This document shows positions 35,319 through 43,992 of a DNA stretch of 64,000 nucleotides, piece after piece (within the stretch, counting starts at the first letter, position 1; every line of letters starts with the position of its first letter). The DNA comes from Methylomonas subterranea. Lineage in GTDB: Bacteria > Pseudomonadota > Gammaproteobacteria > Methylococcales > Methylomonadaceae. The stretch covers positions 41,520 to 105,519 of the forward strand of contig NZ_JANIBJ010000016.1 in assembly GCF_024505185.1 (NCBI RefSeq), given 5' to 3'. A model generated the notes under the pieces. The model searched no databases and was not told the DNA's origin. It worked only from the letters and a program-made list of their open reading frames with translations. The position numbers and the translations under genes are program-made.

Positions 35319-35349
35319 CCGAGGAAAAACAGCCGATGCCTCGGGTTTA
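35319..35349. terminator. Weak hairpin after comM
   Basis: CCGAGG and CCTCGG with a 14-base loop, followed by GTTTA, just after the comM stop and ahead of the convergent thyA end. Weak; no long T-run. Confidence 0.25.
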
Positions 35350-35427
35350 TCCAAGGATAGGCGACATTTAAGCTTCGCGGCACCGATTGCGCGAGCGCCT
35401 CCGGCTAACAAACGTAACCCTAGCGGC

Positions 35428-36408
35428 TCAGACCGCCATCGGCGCTGTCAGCGGCGGGTGATGCCGGTAGCCTTCCAGCCTGAAATCGCCCGGTTCGACT
35501 TTTTCCAGCCATTCCGGCCGGTATTGGCCGCTTGCGGCATAGTCCGGCACCCGTTCGGCAATCACCAGTTTGGGGCTGGGAAACGGCTCGCGAGTCAATT
35601 GCTCCCGCAGCATGTCCAGATGGTTTTCGTAGATATGGGCGTCGCCGATGAAATAGGTGAACCAGCGCGGAGTATAACCGGTCAGGCGGCCGACCAGATG
35701 CAGCAGGGCCGCGCCTTCCGCCAAATTGAACGGCGCGCCCAGGCCTATGTCGTTGGAGCGAATATATAGACACAGCGAGATTTCGCGCTCGGCCGGGTTA
35801 AGCAGAAACTGGTACAACAAGTGGCAGGGCGGCAGGGCCATTTCCTCCAGTTGCGCCCAGTTCCAGCCGTGGAACAGAATACGCCGATTGCCGGGGTCGG
35901 TCATGATGGTATCCAGGCACTGGCGCAGTTGGTCTATGGCCTTGTAAAGCAATACGCAGTCGGTACCGTTGTCTTCGACGATGCCGATTTGCCGATAGCC
36001 CTTGGCCAGTGCATCGGCGATCCGCGCGGCGCTTTGCGGCCGGCCGGAAGCGATCAGTTTGTAGGCCGGCCATTGCCGCCATTGCACGCCGTAAACCGGC
36101 CCCAGATCGTCGTCCCCCAAGCGGTAGGGATTGGCCAGCCACTGCTGGTTTTGGTTGGCGTTTTGGTCCCAGACCTTGCAGCCCAACTCGCGAAACTCGG
36201 CGGCGTTTCTGGAAGCCCTTAAAAAACCAATCATTTCGCCGATGGCCGATTTAAACGCCAGCTTTTTGCTGGTGACGGCGGGAAAACCTTGTTGCAAATC
36301 GAAACGCAGCATGGCGCCGGGCAGGCTGATGCTGCGAATGCCGGTGCGGTTCTGTTGCCAGCTGCCCTGGTCCAAAATGTTTTGGACCAGGTCCAGGTAT
36401 TGTTTCAT
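35428..36408 (-). CDS. thyA: Thymidylate synthase
   Basis: Makes dTMP from dUMP and methylene-tetrahydrofolate. 326 residues, longer than the 264 of E. coli, with insertions around residues 85-160. Catalytic Cys195 sits in [10 protein letters not shown]; the dUMP-binding arginine segment [10 protein letters not shown] and the [15 protein letters not shown] motif are present, as is the C-terminal LTAPMAV. In methanotrophs the folate pool is tied to C1 metabolism. It is the last gene on its strand here; comM is convergent. Confidence 0.93.
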   Translation of the reverse strand: MKQYLDLVQNILDQGSWQQNRTGIRSISLPGAMLRFDLQQGFPAVTSKKLAFKSAIGEMIGFLRASRNAAEFRELGCKVWDQNANQNQQWLANPYRLGDDDLGPVYGVQWRQWPAYKLIASGRPQSAARIADALAKGYRQIGIVEDNGTDCVLLYKAIDQLRQCLDTIMTDPGNRRILFHGWNWAQLEEMALPPCHLLYQFLLNPAEREISLCLYIRSNDIGLGAPFNLAEGAALLHLVGRLTGYTPRWFTYFIGDAHIYENHLDMLREQLTREPFPSPKLVIAERVPDYAASGQYRPEWLEKVEPGDFRLEGYRHHPPLTAPMAV

Positions 36409-36462
36409 AGCGCGGGTATTAAAAAGCCTGTTGGAAAGATTGAGCGTCGGCCGCGATGCGCT

Positions 36463-37017
36463 TTACCACATCAAATCGTCCGGAATTTGGAAGGCCGCGT
36501 AAGGATCGTCCTCGGCGGCCACATCCTGGGTGGCTTGATTGAGCACCACCACGCTGTCGGCATCGCGCGCTTGTATTTTACGGGCAACTTCCGCCGGCAC
36601 GATTTCGTAGCCCTGCGCCAGTTTAACGATGCCGGCCCGGCCGTTGATCAGCGCATCACGCACCTTGTCCGCCACGTAAACCGCCTTGACCTTGTTGTCG
36701 TGGTTGAATTGATAGGCCACGCCGTTGGCGTCCTGGGCTATGCGATTCAGCAAGGCGATTTGCTTGATTTGCGCGGCCAGGGCCTTCTGCTCTTCCAGTT
36801 GTTTGCGCTGGCGGTTCAGTTCCCGATCCCGCTCGATCTGTTGCTGGCGGGCCTGCTCGGCACTCAGTTTGATGTCGTCGACGATTTCGACGCCGTTGTT
36901 GCGCTGCAATTTGTCCTGCTTGCGTTTTTCGGCCTTGACCTGTTTGACCTTGGCCTCGTTGGTCAGGCCGGATTTCAGCAATTGGGCCTGCAAGGGATTG
37001 AGTTGCGGTTTTTTCAT
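36463..37017 (-). CDS. DUF2058 family protein (YaiL type)
   Basis: 184 residues: an N-terminal basic, coiled-coil region (LQAQLLKSGLTNEAKVKQV through RDRELNRQRKQLEEQKAL) and a C-terminal globular part ending EDDPYAAFQIPDDLMW, the DUF2058 pattern of E. coli YaiL, a proposed nucleoprotein. Its start overlaps the stop of the upstream Uma2 gene as ATGA, so the two are co-translated. The function is unknown. Confidence 0.88.
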   Translation of the reverse strand: MKKPQLNPLQAQLLKSGLTNEAKVKQVKAEKRKQDKLQRNNGVEIVDDIKLSAEQARQQQIERDRELNRQRKQLEEQKALAAQIKQIALLNRIAQDANGVAYQFNHDNKVKAVYVADKVRDALINGRAGIVKLAQGYEIVPAEVARKIQARDADSVVVLNQATQDVAAEDDPYAAFQIPDDLMW

Positions 37018-37610
37018 GTTAAATCGTCGGAGGGAAGATACGGTAGTACGGCTTGCCAGTCGATTTCCAGGCCGGGCAGGGCCTCGACCGGCGTGATGCC
37101 TTGCAATTCAAAAATATCCGGTTTGCCGAATTCGCCGTCAAGCAGGCGGTAGACAGTCAGCAGCCGGTCGCCGGGATGAACCAGCCAATATTCGCGCACC
37201 CCATGGCGTTCGTAGAGGCGGTGTTTTTGGATATGGTCGCGGCCGGCCGTGGACGGCGACAGTACTTCCACCACCCAATCCGGCGCGCCGCGCACGCCGC
37301 GGCGGTCGAGTTTGCCGGGGTCGCAGACCACCATCACATCCGGCTGCACCACCTCGTCGGTTTCTTCGTCGGTTTCGTCATGGCGCGGCAGGCGCACATC
37401 CAGCGGGGCCACCAGTGCACGGCAGGTTTTGCCGTGTAAAGCGTTTGCAGTTTGCCGAAAGATTTCACCGGCCACCTCCTGATGCACCAGCAGCGGGGCC
37501 GGCGACATCATATACACCACGCCGTCGATGATTTCGCAGCGCACATCGTCGGGCCAGCTCAGGTAATCCTTATAGGTGTAATGTTTGTCTTTCTCCAATG
37601 CAAAAGCCAT
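37014..37610 (-). CDS. Uma2 family (DUF820) putative restriction-endonuclease-fold protein
   Basis: 198 residues of the PD-(D/E)XK-like DUF820 family, abundant in cyanobacteria. Candidate active-site residues lie in VVQPDVMVVCD, DWVVEVLSPSTAG and the following lysine-rich helix RDHIQKHRLYERHG, then VREYWLVHPG. The family function is unclear. The ATG at 37610 follows GGAG by eight bases. It is coupled (ATGA) to the DUF2058 gene; the pairing is unusual and may be recent. Confidence 0.88.
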   Translation of the reverse strand: MAFALEKDKHYTYKDYLSWPDDVRCEIIDGVVYMMSPAPLLVHQEVAGEIFRQTANALHGKTCRALVAPLDVRLPRHDETDEETDEVVQPDVMVVCDPGKLDRRGVRGAPDWVVEVLSPSTAGRDHIQKHRLYERHGVREYWLVHPGDRLLTVYRLLDGEFGKPDIFELQGITPVEALPGLEIDWQAVLPYLPSDDLT

Positions 37611-37656
37611 GGCGAGGTCTCCGGGATCGGCGTTCGGGCAAGCATAGCACAAGCAC

Positions 37657-38877
37657 TTATTGCCCCAACAGCTTTCCGCTGGCGTATTTTTGCCACCAGC
37701 TTAATGGGCGGGTGACCGGGGTCGGGCAGCGGTCGTAACCCTGATATTCGATGCCGCGAAACACCTCATTGCGCAGCCATTGATAAGCAGCGGGAGAGCT
37801 GGTTTGCAGGCGTTCCGGAATCAGGACGTATTGCGCCACCAGTTCGGCCAGTTTTTCTTGGGTATTGCCGTCGTAGCGGCCATCGTTGACTTCGTGCAGA
37901 TATTCGAAGGCTTCGAACCATTTCGACGGCCAGAGCGCCAGTTTGGCGTCGGCGATGATTTTCATGATCTGTTCGTCGTTGGAAATCTTGTGGTATTTGT
38001 AAAAAAAATACAGGTCGTCGGTGCCGTTCCAGAAGTGAAAATTATCAATGGTGTGGGCGATTTCGTGTACGACGATGGGCAGACGGAAATCCACCAGATA
38101 TTGCACGTCTATATCCCGGTAAGTGGCGCCTTCCTTACCCTTGTCGAACTCCTTGACGGTAAACACGATCAAATTCTGGCCGCTGAAAACCTGCGCCACG
38201 GTTTGCGAGCGAAAACCCATACCGGGCGTAAAGGTCAAGGGATGGGTATGATCTTGCCAGATGCTGGTGTTGTAATCTTCCTGAAAGGCGTCGTGTATCA
38301 GTTCCTGTATCGCGCTGGGTTTGTCGGCGATTTCCCGCTGCAGATTTTCGACCGGTTTGGCCTTGCTGATACTTTGCCGCAAAAAAGCCGGAATCTTGCG
38401 TATGGCTTTTTCGAAGACACGGATATGGTCGGCGCCGAAGCGCTTGACCTGATAGCGGTAATCCTCGCTGTGCTTGATGACGGTCTTGGTATCGTAAAAC
38501 AGCGCTAGCGCCCGCCAGGCGGCGTCTTTATCGTCCCAGTACTTTTCCAGCACGCACAACTCCGCCGAAACCTGTTTTTGGCAATCGTCTTTATAGCCGG
38601 CCAAATCCTCCAAATGCTCGGAATTGGCATGGTCGGTCAATACCGCTACCGCCTGTTGGCGCAGATTGGGATGGTTGTTTTCGTAAAAACGGATGACCTC
38701 GGCCAACCGCTCGCTGGAGAGGAATTGCTGTTCGCTGGTGGCGCACAATAATTCGGCATTTTGCGACAGGGTGAAAAAGCGGTTTTGAAACAGGGCTTCC
38801 GGGCCCGGCGCGGCCGCCGAGGCGGACAGGCCGCACAGCAGCAAGCCGGCGCCCCATAAAGATTGCGTCCGCTTCAA
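37657..38877 (-). CDS. Secreted zincin-type metalloprotease, unrecognised family
   Basis: 406 residues with a signal peptide (LWGAGLLLCGLSASAAA). A zinc motif HEIAH sits in LPIVVHEIAHTIDNFHFW (about residue 280), and a downstream glutamate in KLAELVAQYVL could be the third ligand. Three to four cysteines in the N-terminal half suggest disulfides. The long mostly helical N-terminal part may be a pro- or binding domain. I cannot name the family. It is four bases downstream of bamD, so probably co-transcribed with an outer-membrane assembly gene. Confidence 0.7.
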   Translation of the reverse strand: MKRTQSLWGAGLLLCGLSASAAAPGPEALFQNRFFTLSQNAELLCATSEQQFLSSERLAEVIRFYENNHPNLRQQAVAVLTDHANSEHLEDLAGYKDDCQKQVSAELCVLEKYWDDKDAAWRALALFYDTKTVIKHSEDYRYQVKRFGADHIRVFEKAIRKIPAFLRQSISKAKPVENLQREIADKPSAIQELIHDAFQEDYNTSIWQDHTHPLTFTPGMGFRSQTVAQVFSGQNLIVFTVKEFDKGKEGATYRDIDVQYLVDFRLPIVVHEIAHTIDNFHFWNGTDDLYFFYKYHKISNDEQIMKIIADAKLALWPSKWFEAFEYLHEVNDGRYDGNTQEKLAELVAQYVLIPERLQTSSPAAYQWLRNEVFRGIEYQGYDRCPTPVTRPLSWWQKYASGKLLGQ

Positions 38878-38880
38878 GCC

Positions 38881-39735
38881 TTATTTATCCATGCCGATGG
38901 CATCCCAGGTCTGTTCGATCAGGGTTCTTTCCTTGTAATCCGCCACCGGGATACCGTTGGGGTAATTCAGTTTAAACACCCTATCGGTATCGGCCGCCAG
39001 ATCGTCCATGCCCAGTTTGGTATAAGCATCGCGCATGATGACCAATGCATGCGGCACCGCCGGGGTGCGCTGGTATTCCTTGATGATGTGATTGGCCCGG
39101 TTCACCGCCGCCACATAGGCCTTGCGACGCAGATAAAAATCGGCGACATGCACTTCGTACATACCCAGGTTGTTGCGCAGGGCCACCATGCGTAATCTCG
39201 CATCCGGCACGTATTTGCTTTGCGGGAAACGCTGGATCAATTCCTGGAAGTTATCGTAGGAATCCTTGGCGTTGCCGGGGTCGCGCTGCGAAGAATCGGT
39301 GGGCAAAAACCGGTCTATGAAGCCGATGCCGCGGTTGTAATTGACCAGACCTTTCAAGTAATAGGCGTAATCGACGTTGGGATTTCTGGGGTGGACTTTG
39401 ATGAAGCGGTCCACCGCCGCCAGGGCGGCTTCCGGATCGTCGTTTTTATAATAGGCGTAGGCCACGTTCAATTGCGCTTGGGCGGCGTAATCGCCAAAGG
39501 GATAGCGGGCTTCCAGGGCTTCGTAAAGCGTGATGGCTTTTTGATAGTTTTTATTATCCAGCGCTTCCTTGGCTTGCTGGTGAAACTTGGCATCGTCCCA
39601 ACCGACGTACTCGTCTTCCTTGGCCGAGGCGGACTCCTTGCCGCCCAGACCGCTCAGGGCATTCAAGGCTTCGCAACCGGCCAGGCCCAGAACCAAACCG
39701 GCCATAAAAACAGTTTTTACTAAAAGTAATCGCAT
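38881..39735 (-). CDS. bamD: Outer membrane protein assembly factor BamD
   Basis: Outer-membrane lipoprotein of the BAM complex. 284 residues with lipobox LAGC (cysteine near 20), five TPR-like repeats (HQQAKEALDNKNYQKAITLY, YPFGDYAAQAQLNVAYAYY, RNPNVDYAYYLKGLVNYNRG, PQSKYVPDARLRMVALRNN) and the usual length. It is divergent from rluD, the conserved bamD/rluD-pgeF arrangement. Confidence 0.96.
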   Translation of the reverse strand: MRLLLVKTVFMAGLVLGLAGCEALNALSGLGGKESASAKEDEYVGWDDAKFHQQAKEALDNKNYQKAITLYEALEARYPFGDYAAQAQLNVAYAYYKNDDPEAALAAVDRFIKVHPRNPNVDYAYYLKGLVNYNRGIGFIDRFLPTDSSQRDPGNAKDSYDNFQELIQRFPQSKYVPDARLRMVALRNNLGMYEVHVADFYLRRKAYVAAVNRANHIIKEYQRTPAVPHALVIMRDAYTKLGMDDLAADTDRVFKLNYPNGIPVADYKERTLIEQTWDAIGMDK

Positions 39736-39818
39736 AGAAAAGACAACACGTTGTAATATTGTGAGTTTTTTGCGGCAAATGGCAACAGCAAAGCCGCGAG
39801 TATATCTTAAAAACGACT

Positions 39819-40769
39819 ATGACGATATTAACCGAACGGGTTCCCGAAGAACTGGCCGGCATGCGCCTGGACCAGTGTCTGGCGGAAATATTTCCCGACT
39901 ATTCCCGCAGCAAGCTGCAAACCTGGCTCAAGGACGGCCGGGTACTGGTCGACGGCGAACAGCGCAAAGGCCGCGAAAAAATGGACGGCGGCGAGGAAAT
40001 CGAGCTGGATGCCGAGGCGGAGCAGGTGGTGGAATATGACCCCGAAGACATCCCGCTGGACATCGTCTACGAAGACGACTGCCTATTGATCGTCAATAAA
40101 CCGGCCGGGCTGGTGGTACATCCGGCGGTGGGCAACTGGAGCGGTACCTTGGTGAATGCCTTGCTGAATCATGTGCCCAGCCTGGATACCTTGCCCCGGG
40201 CCGGCATCGTGCACCGCATAGACAAGGACACCAGCGGCCTGCTGATGGTGGCGAAAACCTTGCAGGCCCACAACAGCCTGGTCGAACAATTGCAGGAACG
40301 CAGCATCCACCGCGAATATCTGGCCCTGGTGAAAGGCTGGATGACCGCCGGCGGCACCGTGGACCAACCGATAGGCAGGCACCCGGTGGATCGCAAACGC
40401 AACGCGGTGCGCCGCGACGGCAAGGAAGCGGTCACCCATTACCGACTGGAGCAGCGCTTCAAGCGCCACACGCTGATCCGGGTCAAACTGGAAACCGGCC
40501 GTACCCACCAGATTCGGGTGCACATGGCGCACATCAATTACCCCCTGGTCGGCGATCAAACCTACGGCGGCCGCTTTCAAATGCCGGCCGAATGTAATCC
40601 CGCATTGGCCGAGGCCTTGCGCAATTTCAAACGGCAGGCGCTGCACGCCACCAAACTGGGGCTGGAGCATCCGGAAACCGGCGAATACATGGAATGGGAA
40701 CAAGCCATGCCGGCGGACATGCAAAACCTGATCGATCTCCTGACTAAAAATGAACTGGATCAAGCCTGA
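39819..40769 (+). CDS. rluD: 23S rRNA pseudouridine synthase RluD
   Basis: 316 residues: an N-terminal S4 RNA-binding domain (LDQCLAEIFPDYSRSKLQTW) and the RluD catalytic domain with HRIDKDTSGLLMVAK, where the aspartate is the catalytic residue. It modifies helix 69 of 23S rRNA (positions 1911, 1915, 1917 in E. coli). The end overlaps pgeF by 20 bases, so the two are coupled. Confidence 0.96.
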   Translation: MTILTERVPEELAGMRLDQCLAEIFPDYSRSKLQTWLKDGRVLVDGEQRKGREKMDGGEEIELDAEAEQVVEYDPEDIPLDIVYEDDCLLIVNKPAGLVVHPAVGNWSGTLVNALLNHVPSLDTLPRAGIVHRIDKDTSGLLMVAKTLQAHNSLVEQLQERSIHREYLALVKGWMTAGGTVDQPIGRHPVDRKRNAVRRDGKEAVTHYRLEQRFKRHTLIRVKLETGRTHQIRVHMAHINYPLVGDQTYGGRFQMPAECNPALAEALRNFKRQALHATKLGLEHPETGEYMEWEQAMPADMQNLIDLLTKNELDQA

Positions 40770-41475
40770 TTGGCCGCTGCCGGCGCATGTGCATGCCGCC
40801 ACCACTTTACGCGGCGGCGGCGTCAGCAGCGGCGGCTACGCCAGTCTGAATCCGGCCGGCCACGTCGGCGACGACCCGCAACACGTGCAGAGCAACCGGC
40901 GCATCATAAAACAAATGCTGAAACTGCCGGCCGAACCGGTCTGGTTGCAACAAGTGCATGGCATCGAGGTGGTAAAGGCCGACCGAGTTCGCGCCGTAGC
41001 GGAAGCCGATGCCAGCTTTACCGACCAAGCCGGCACCGTCTGCGCGGTGTTGAGCGCGGATTGCCTGCCGGTGTTGTTTTGCGGCGACGACGGCGCGGTG
41101 GTCGCCGCGGCTCACGCAGGCTGGCGCGGCTTGCGGGCCGGCATCATCGAACAAACCCTGTCCGCCATGCATTGCCGCGAAGTATCGGTCTGGCTGGGGC
41201 CTGCCATCGGCCCGCAACATTTCGAAGTCGGCGATGAAGTGCGGACGGCTTTCGTCGGCGACAAGCCCAAAGCCGCCCAAGCCTTTAAAGACAGGGGCTC
41301 TGGCAAATGGCTGGCGGATATCTACCAACTGGCCCGCCTGCAACTGGCCGAATTGGGCGTCGAACGCATTTACGGCGGCGAATATTGCACGGTAACCGAT
41401 GCGCCAAGGTTTTATTCCTACCGCCGGGACGGCGCCGCCACCGGCCGCATGGCCAGTTTGATCTGGAGAGATTGA
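40750..41475 (+). CDS. pgeF: Purine nucleoside phosphorylase/multicopper-like PgeF (YfiH, laccase domain)
   Basis: 241 residues of the YfiH/PgeF family. Conserved residues include the zinc or copper site in SADCLPVLFCG and AAAHAGWRG, plus WLGPAIGPQHFEVGDEV. In E. coli YfiH corrects peptidoglycan precursors carrying L-Ser; other family members act on purine nucleosides. It follows rluD with a 20-base overlap, as in most Gammaproteobacteria. Confidence 0.93.
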   Translation: MNWIKPDWPLPAHVHAATTLRGGGVSSGGYASLNPAGHVGDDPQHVQSNRRIIKQMLKLPAEPVWLQQVHGIEVVKADRVRAVAEADASFTDQAGTVCAVLSADCLPVLFCGDDGAVVAAAHAGWRGLRAGIIEQTLSAMHCREVSVWLGPAIGPQHFEVGDEVRTAFVGDKPKAAQAFKDRGSGKWLADIYQLARLQLAELGVERIYGGEYCTVTDAPRFYSYRRDGAATGRMASLIWRD

Positions 41476-41477
41476 TT

Positions 41478-42305
41478 TTGAGCACTTTGTTATTGATCGT
41501 CATCTTTACCGCCATTGGCGGTATTTTGAGCGTGCTGACCGCCGGCGTGTTTTTACTGTTGCCGGAACAAAAAAGACAAAACCTGTTGCCGCACGGCATC
41601 AGCTTTGCGATCGGCGCACTGTTGACCGGCGCTTTCTGCGGCTTGATCCCGCATGCGTTCGAAGAGGTGGCCGAGGGCGAAATGCAAATGCTGTCGGCCA
41701 CCATACTGATCGGTATTTTGTTTTTTTTCATTTTGGAAAAACTGTTGGTTTGGCGCCATTGCCATTCCCACGCCTGCGAAGCCCACGGCGAAGATTCCCA
41801 CGACCACCACGCCGGGCACCAACATCAACAAAACGACCATGGCCGGCGGGTGGCCGGCATGTTCATCATCCTGGGCGACAGCATCCATAATTTTGTCGAC
41901 GGCGTGCTGATAGGCGCGGCGTTTTTGACCGACCCGCAACTGGGCATGGTCACCAGTCTGGCGGTTGCCGCGCACGAAATTCCGCAGGAAGTCGGCGATT
42001 TTGCCATCCTGCTACACAGCGGTTACAGTCGCGGCAAGGCCCTGCTTTACAACGTGCTGGCCAGTTTGACCACGGTGATAGGCGGCGTTTTGGCCTATTT
42101 CAGCCTCGGCGATCTGCGCCATATTCTGCCCTACTTCCTGACCCTGGCGGCTTCCAGTTTTATCTACATAGCCGTGGCCGACCTGATCCCGTCCCTGCAC
42201 CGGAAAACCGATATCAAAACCTCGCTGGAACAGATCGGCTTTATTCTGGCCGGAGTAGGCCTGATTCTGCTGATGCAAACCATCGCACACAGGTTCGAGA
42301 GCTAA
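41478..42305 (+). CDS. ZIP-family divalent metal transporter
   Basis: 275 residues with about eight membrane helices. The ZIP signature helices contain HNFVDGVLIGAAF and AVAAHEIPQEVGDFAI, which hold the binuclear metal site. A cytoplasmic histidine-rich loop (HCHSHACEAHG, DHHAGHQHQQNDH) lies near residues 93-122 and likely binds zinc. No ATG fits; the TTG at 41478 follows GGAGAG by eight bases. It starts two bases after the pgeF stop. Zinc or iron uptake is expected. Confidence 0.9.
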   Translation: MSTLLLIVIFTAIGGILSVLTAGVFLLLPEQKRQNLLPHGISFAIGALLTGAFCGLIPHAFEEVAEGEMQMLSATILIGILFFFILEKLLVWRHCHSHACEAHGEDSHDHHAGHQHQQNDHGRRVAGMFIILGDSIHNFVDGVLIGAAFLTDPQLGMVTSLAVAAHEIPQEVGDFAILLHSGYSRGKALLYNVLASLTTVIGGVLAYFSLGDLRHILPYFLTLAASSFIYIAVADLIPSLHRKTDIKTSLEQIGFILAGVGLILLMQTIAHRFES

Positions 42306-42674
42306 TTTGCACCCGCCGTTTTCGTGGGCGGACTAACCCTGTGTAATTTCAATCCTACCGAGCCTGACTAAGGCACCCGGAATGGAAAAATCGATGTTTC
42401 ACTGCTGTCTTTGGAAGGAAAAGCCAAGGACTTTTGGCGATTTCTTCGCTGACTTCGGCCTGCATGTCCTGGCGATGGAATTAAAACCGGCGTCGTTGGG
42501 CCATGCCAGCGTGAACGGTTTCAAATTCAAGGCCGGGTGATACCAGGCCGACGACATTAGTTGTGATGGTGACTGTTGGCTAAATGGTTAGTGTTTTCGC
42601 TGAGTTAGACTTTGCCGGAAACGCTGGCGTTTATCCGGCCTACCGGACTGATGCGCTCTAAAGCATGGCAAGCC
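42306..42674. other. Spacer with a doubtful 52-residue frame and a hairpin
   Basis: About 370 bases. An open frame at 42382-42540 (plus strand, starting MEKSMFHCCLWKEK) lacks a clear ribosome site and family, and could be a gene remnant. A hairpin at 42614-42640 (GCCGG through CCGGC) might end transcription of the convergent NifX-like gene or the ZIP gene. Otherwise nothing recognisable. Confidence 0.35.
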
Positions 42675-43151
42675 TTATTCATCCCACTCTTCGTTGGCCA
42701 TCTCGGCAAAACGGCTGTTATCTTTACCTGTCTTTTGTTTAAAAATGCGTTCCAGCAGTGGCGACATGGCTCCGGTAATATCTTGTTGTAACTCGGCAAT
42801 GATCTCTTCAATGTCGGGGCCGCCTTTAACGATGACCGGGTGCGCGCCCAATTTGATCAACTCGTTGGTGGCCGTACCGCCGACGGAGCCGCAATACACC
42901 ATATCGCAACCCGTTAACCAGGCAAGCTTGGGTTTTAATTTGTCGTCATTACCGTCGCGTTGTTCCTTAGCAAACAACTTAGCCGCCAGAGGCGTCGCGG
43001 TAGAACCATCAATAGCATAAACATGAAATCCCAAAGACGACCCAAAATGCTGGTTGACGATTTCCCCATCCGAACTCGCAAAAGCAACGATCAGCTTATT
43101 GGCATCGACTTCAAACTCCGCGACACTGTTTACATCGGCAAGTTGACTCAT
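42675..43151 (-). CDS. NifX/NifB-type dinitrogenase iron-molybdenum cofactor family protein
   Basis: 158 residues of the NifX/NafY-like cofactor-binding fold: IVAFASSDGEIVNQHFGSSLGFHVY, WLTGCDMVYCGSVGGTA and LIKLGAHPVIVKGG. These proteins carry FeMo-cofactor precursors during nitrogenase assembly. No other nif gene is visible in the window, so this is a lone copy or a member of the related regulatory branch. The ATG at 43151 is chosen because GAGGAG precedes it at six bases. Confidence 0.85.
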   Translation of the reverse strand: MSQLADVNSVAEFEVDANKLIVAFASSDGEIVNQHFGSSLGFHVYAIDGSTATPLAAKLFAKEQRDGNDDKLKPKLAWLTGCDMVYCGSVGGTATNELIKLGAHPVIVKGGPDIEEIIAELQQDITGAMSPLLERIFKQKTGKDNSRFAEMANEEWDE

Positions 43152-43286
43152 ATGACACTCCTCAATGAATATTTGGGCCAAAGAACGACCAAGGCGAAAT
43201 CTTGCAATCGATGGTCTTTGGCGATGTTAATCCGTACCCCGCCGAAATTACCGGGCACGGCGCCGGCTCGCTCGGTAGAATTCCAG

Positions 43287-43634
43287 TTACTTGCGTGGCT
43301 GGTATTCCGCCACCAGCACCTTAATCTTTAGGCGCATAATGTCTTTCAACATATGCAATTTTCGATCATGCTCCTGATGAGCAATATCGTAGATTTGCTT
43401 TCCGAGGGTTTCGTTACTTTCTTCGGGTAGGCTCAAGAACCATTCAGTAAAAAAGGCATCGTAGCTGTCTATCGTTTTGATCAACTCAAACCTGAGCCTT
43501 TCCCTGTCTTGCCTGGGAATTGCCCTTAGCGCTTCATCGATAACAGCATCAAGATCTGATTTTTGTGGTTTGTTGGAAACGGGAAACGGGAAACGGGATG
43601 ATTTCAGACATAAGCACGGTAAAATGATAAGCAA
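43287..43634 (-). CDS. Hypothetical protein whose start depends on a heptamer repeat
   Basis: The open frame ends in a helical, charged protein (DLDAVIDEALRAIPRQDRE, YDAFFTEWFLSLPEE, HQEHDRKLHMLKDIMRLK). As written it can only start at a TTG (43634) and gives an odd N-terminus. The nearby ATG at 43611 reads MSEIIPFPVSRFQQ and then stops. Removing one copy of the 7-bp repeat at 43575-43595 puts that ATG in frame, giving MSEIIPFPVSNKPQKSDLD and the full protein. So the gene may be switched off by slippage, or be frame-damaged. I do not recognise the family. Confidence 0.55.
   Translation of the reverse strand: MLIILPCLCLKSSRFPFPVSNKPQKSDLDAVIDEALRAIPRQDRERLRFELIKTIDSYDAFFTEWFLSLPEESNETLGKQIYDIAHQEHDRKLHMLKDIMRLKIKVLVAEYQPRK
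43575..43595. repeat. Heptanucleotide tandem repeat GGAAACG x3
   Basis: Three exact copies of the 7-mer GGAAACG followed by a partial GGA. It lies within the 5' part of the minus-strand gene at 43287-43634. Seven bases are not a multiple of three, so copy changes shift the frame. Confidence 0.85.
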
Positions 43635-43992
43635 TCGAACACAGCATTGATTTACGTATAGCCCGCTTAATTCACATTTCGCACCAAGTTTTAACCGATT
43701 GATTAATCAGTGAAAAATATTGATATTATTGTCGTGTTTGCAACAAATAAAACCCTGTTGGGCGGTCGATGTTTGAATGGCGGCAGTAAGCGGGCAGAGT
43801 CGTTAAGCAATATTATCCAGAACCGTCACCAGCACCCAGGCCACGACTTTCAAATTTCCGGCGCCATCTCGTCCGCGAAAAAGCATTGTCACTCGCGCTA
43901 CCTTCGGGATTGCCGGTGGAAATCATTCTTTGCTTGCGGCTAACCGGCCCTGACTGTATCGTTGCCGGTTTGAACATCAGGCCGCAATCCGC
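43635..43992. other. Region upstream of polA without a gene
   Basis: About 360 bases. It holds a small perfect palindrome, TGATTAATCA, at 43700-43709 that could be a protein-binding site. No convincing coding frame is present. Confidence 0.35.

Noticed and set aside
41307..41477. N-terminal extension of the ZIP transporter
   Set aside because: It overlaps pgeF in another frame; the membrane protein begins cleanly at the TTG with a ribosome site.
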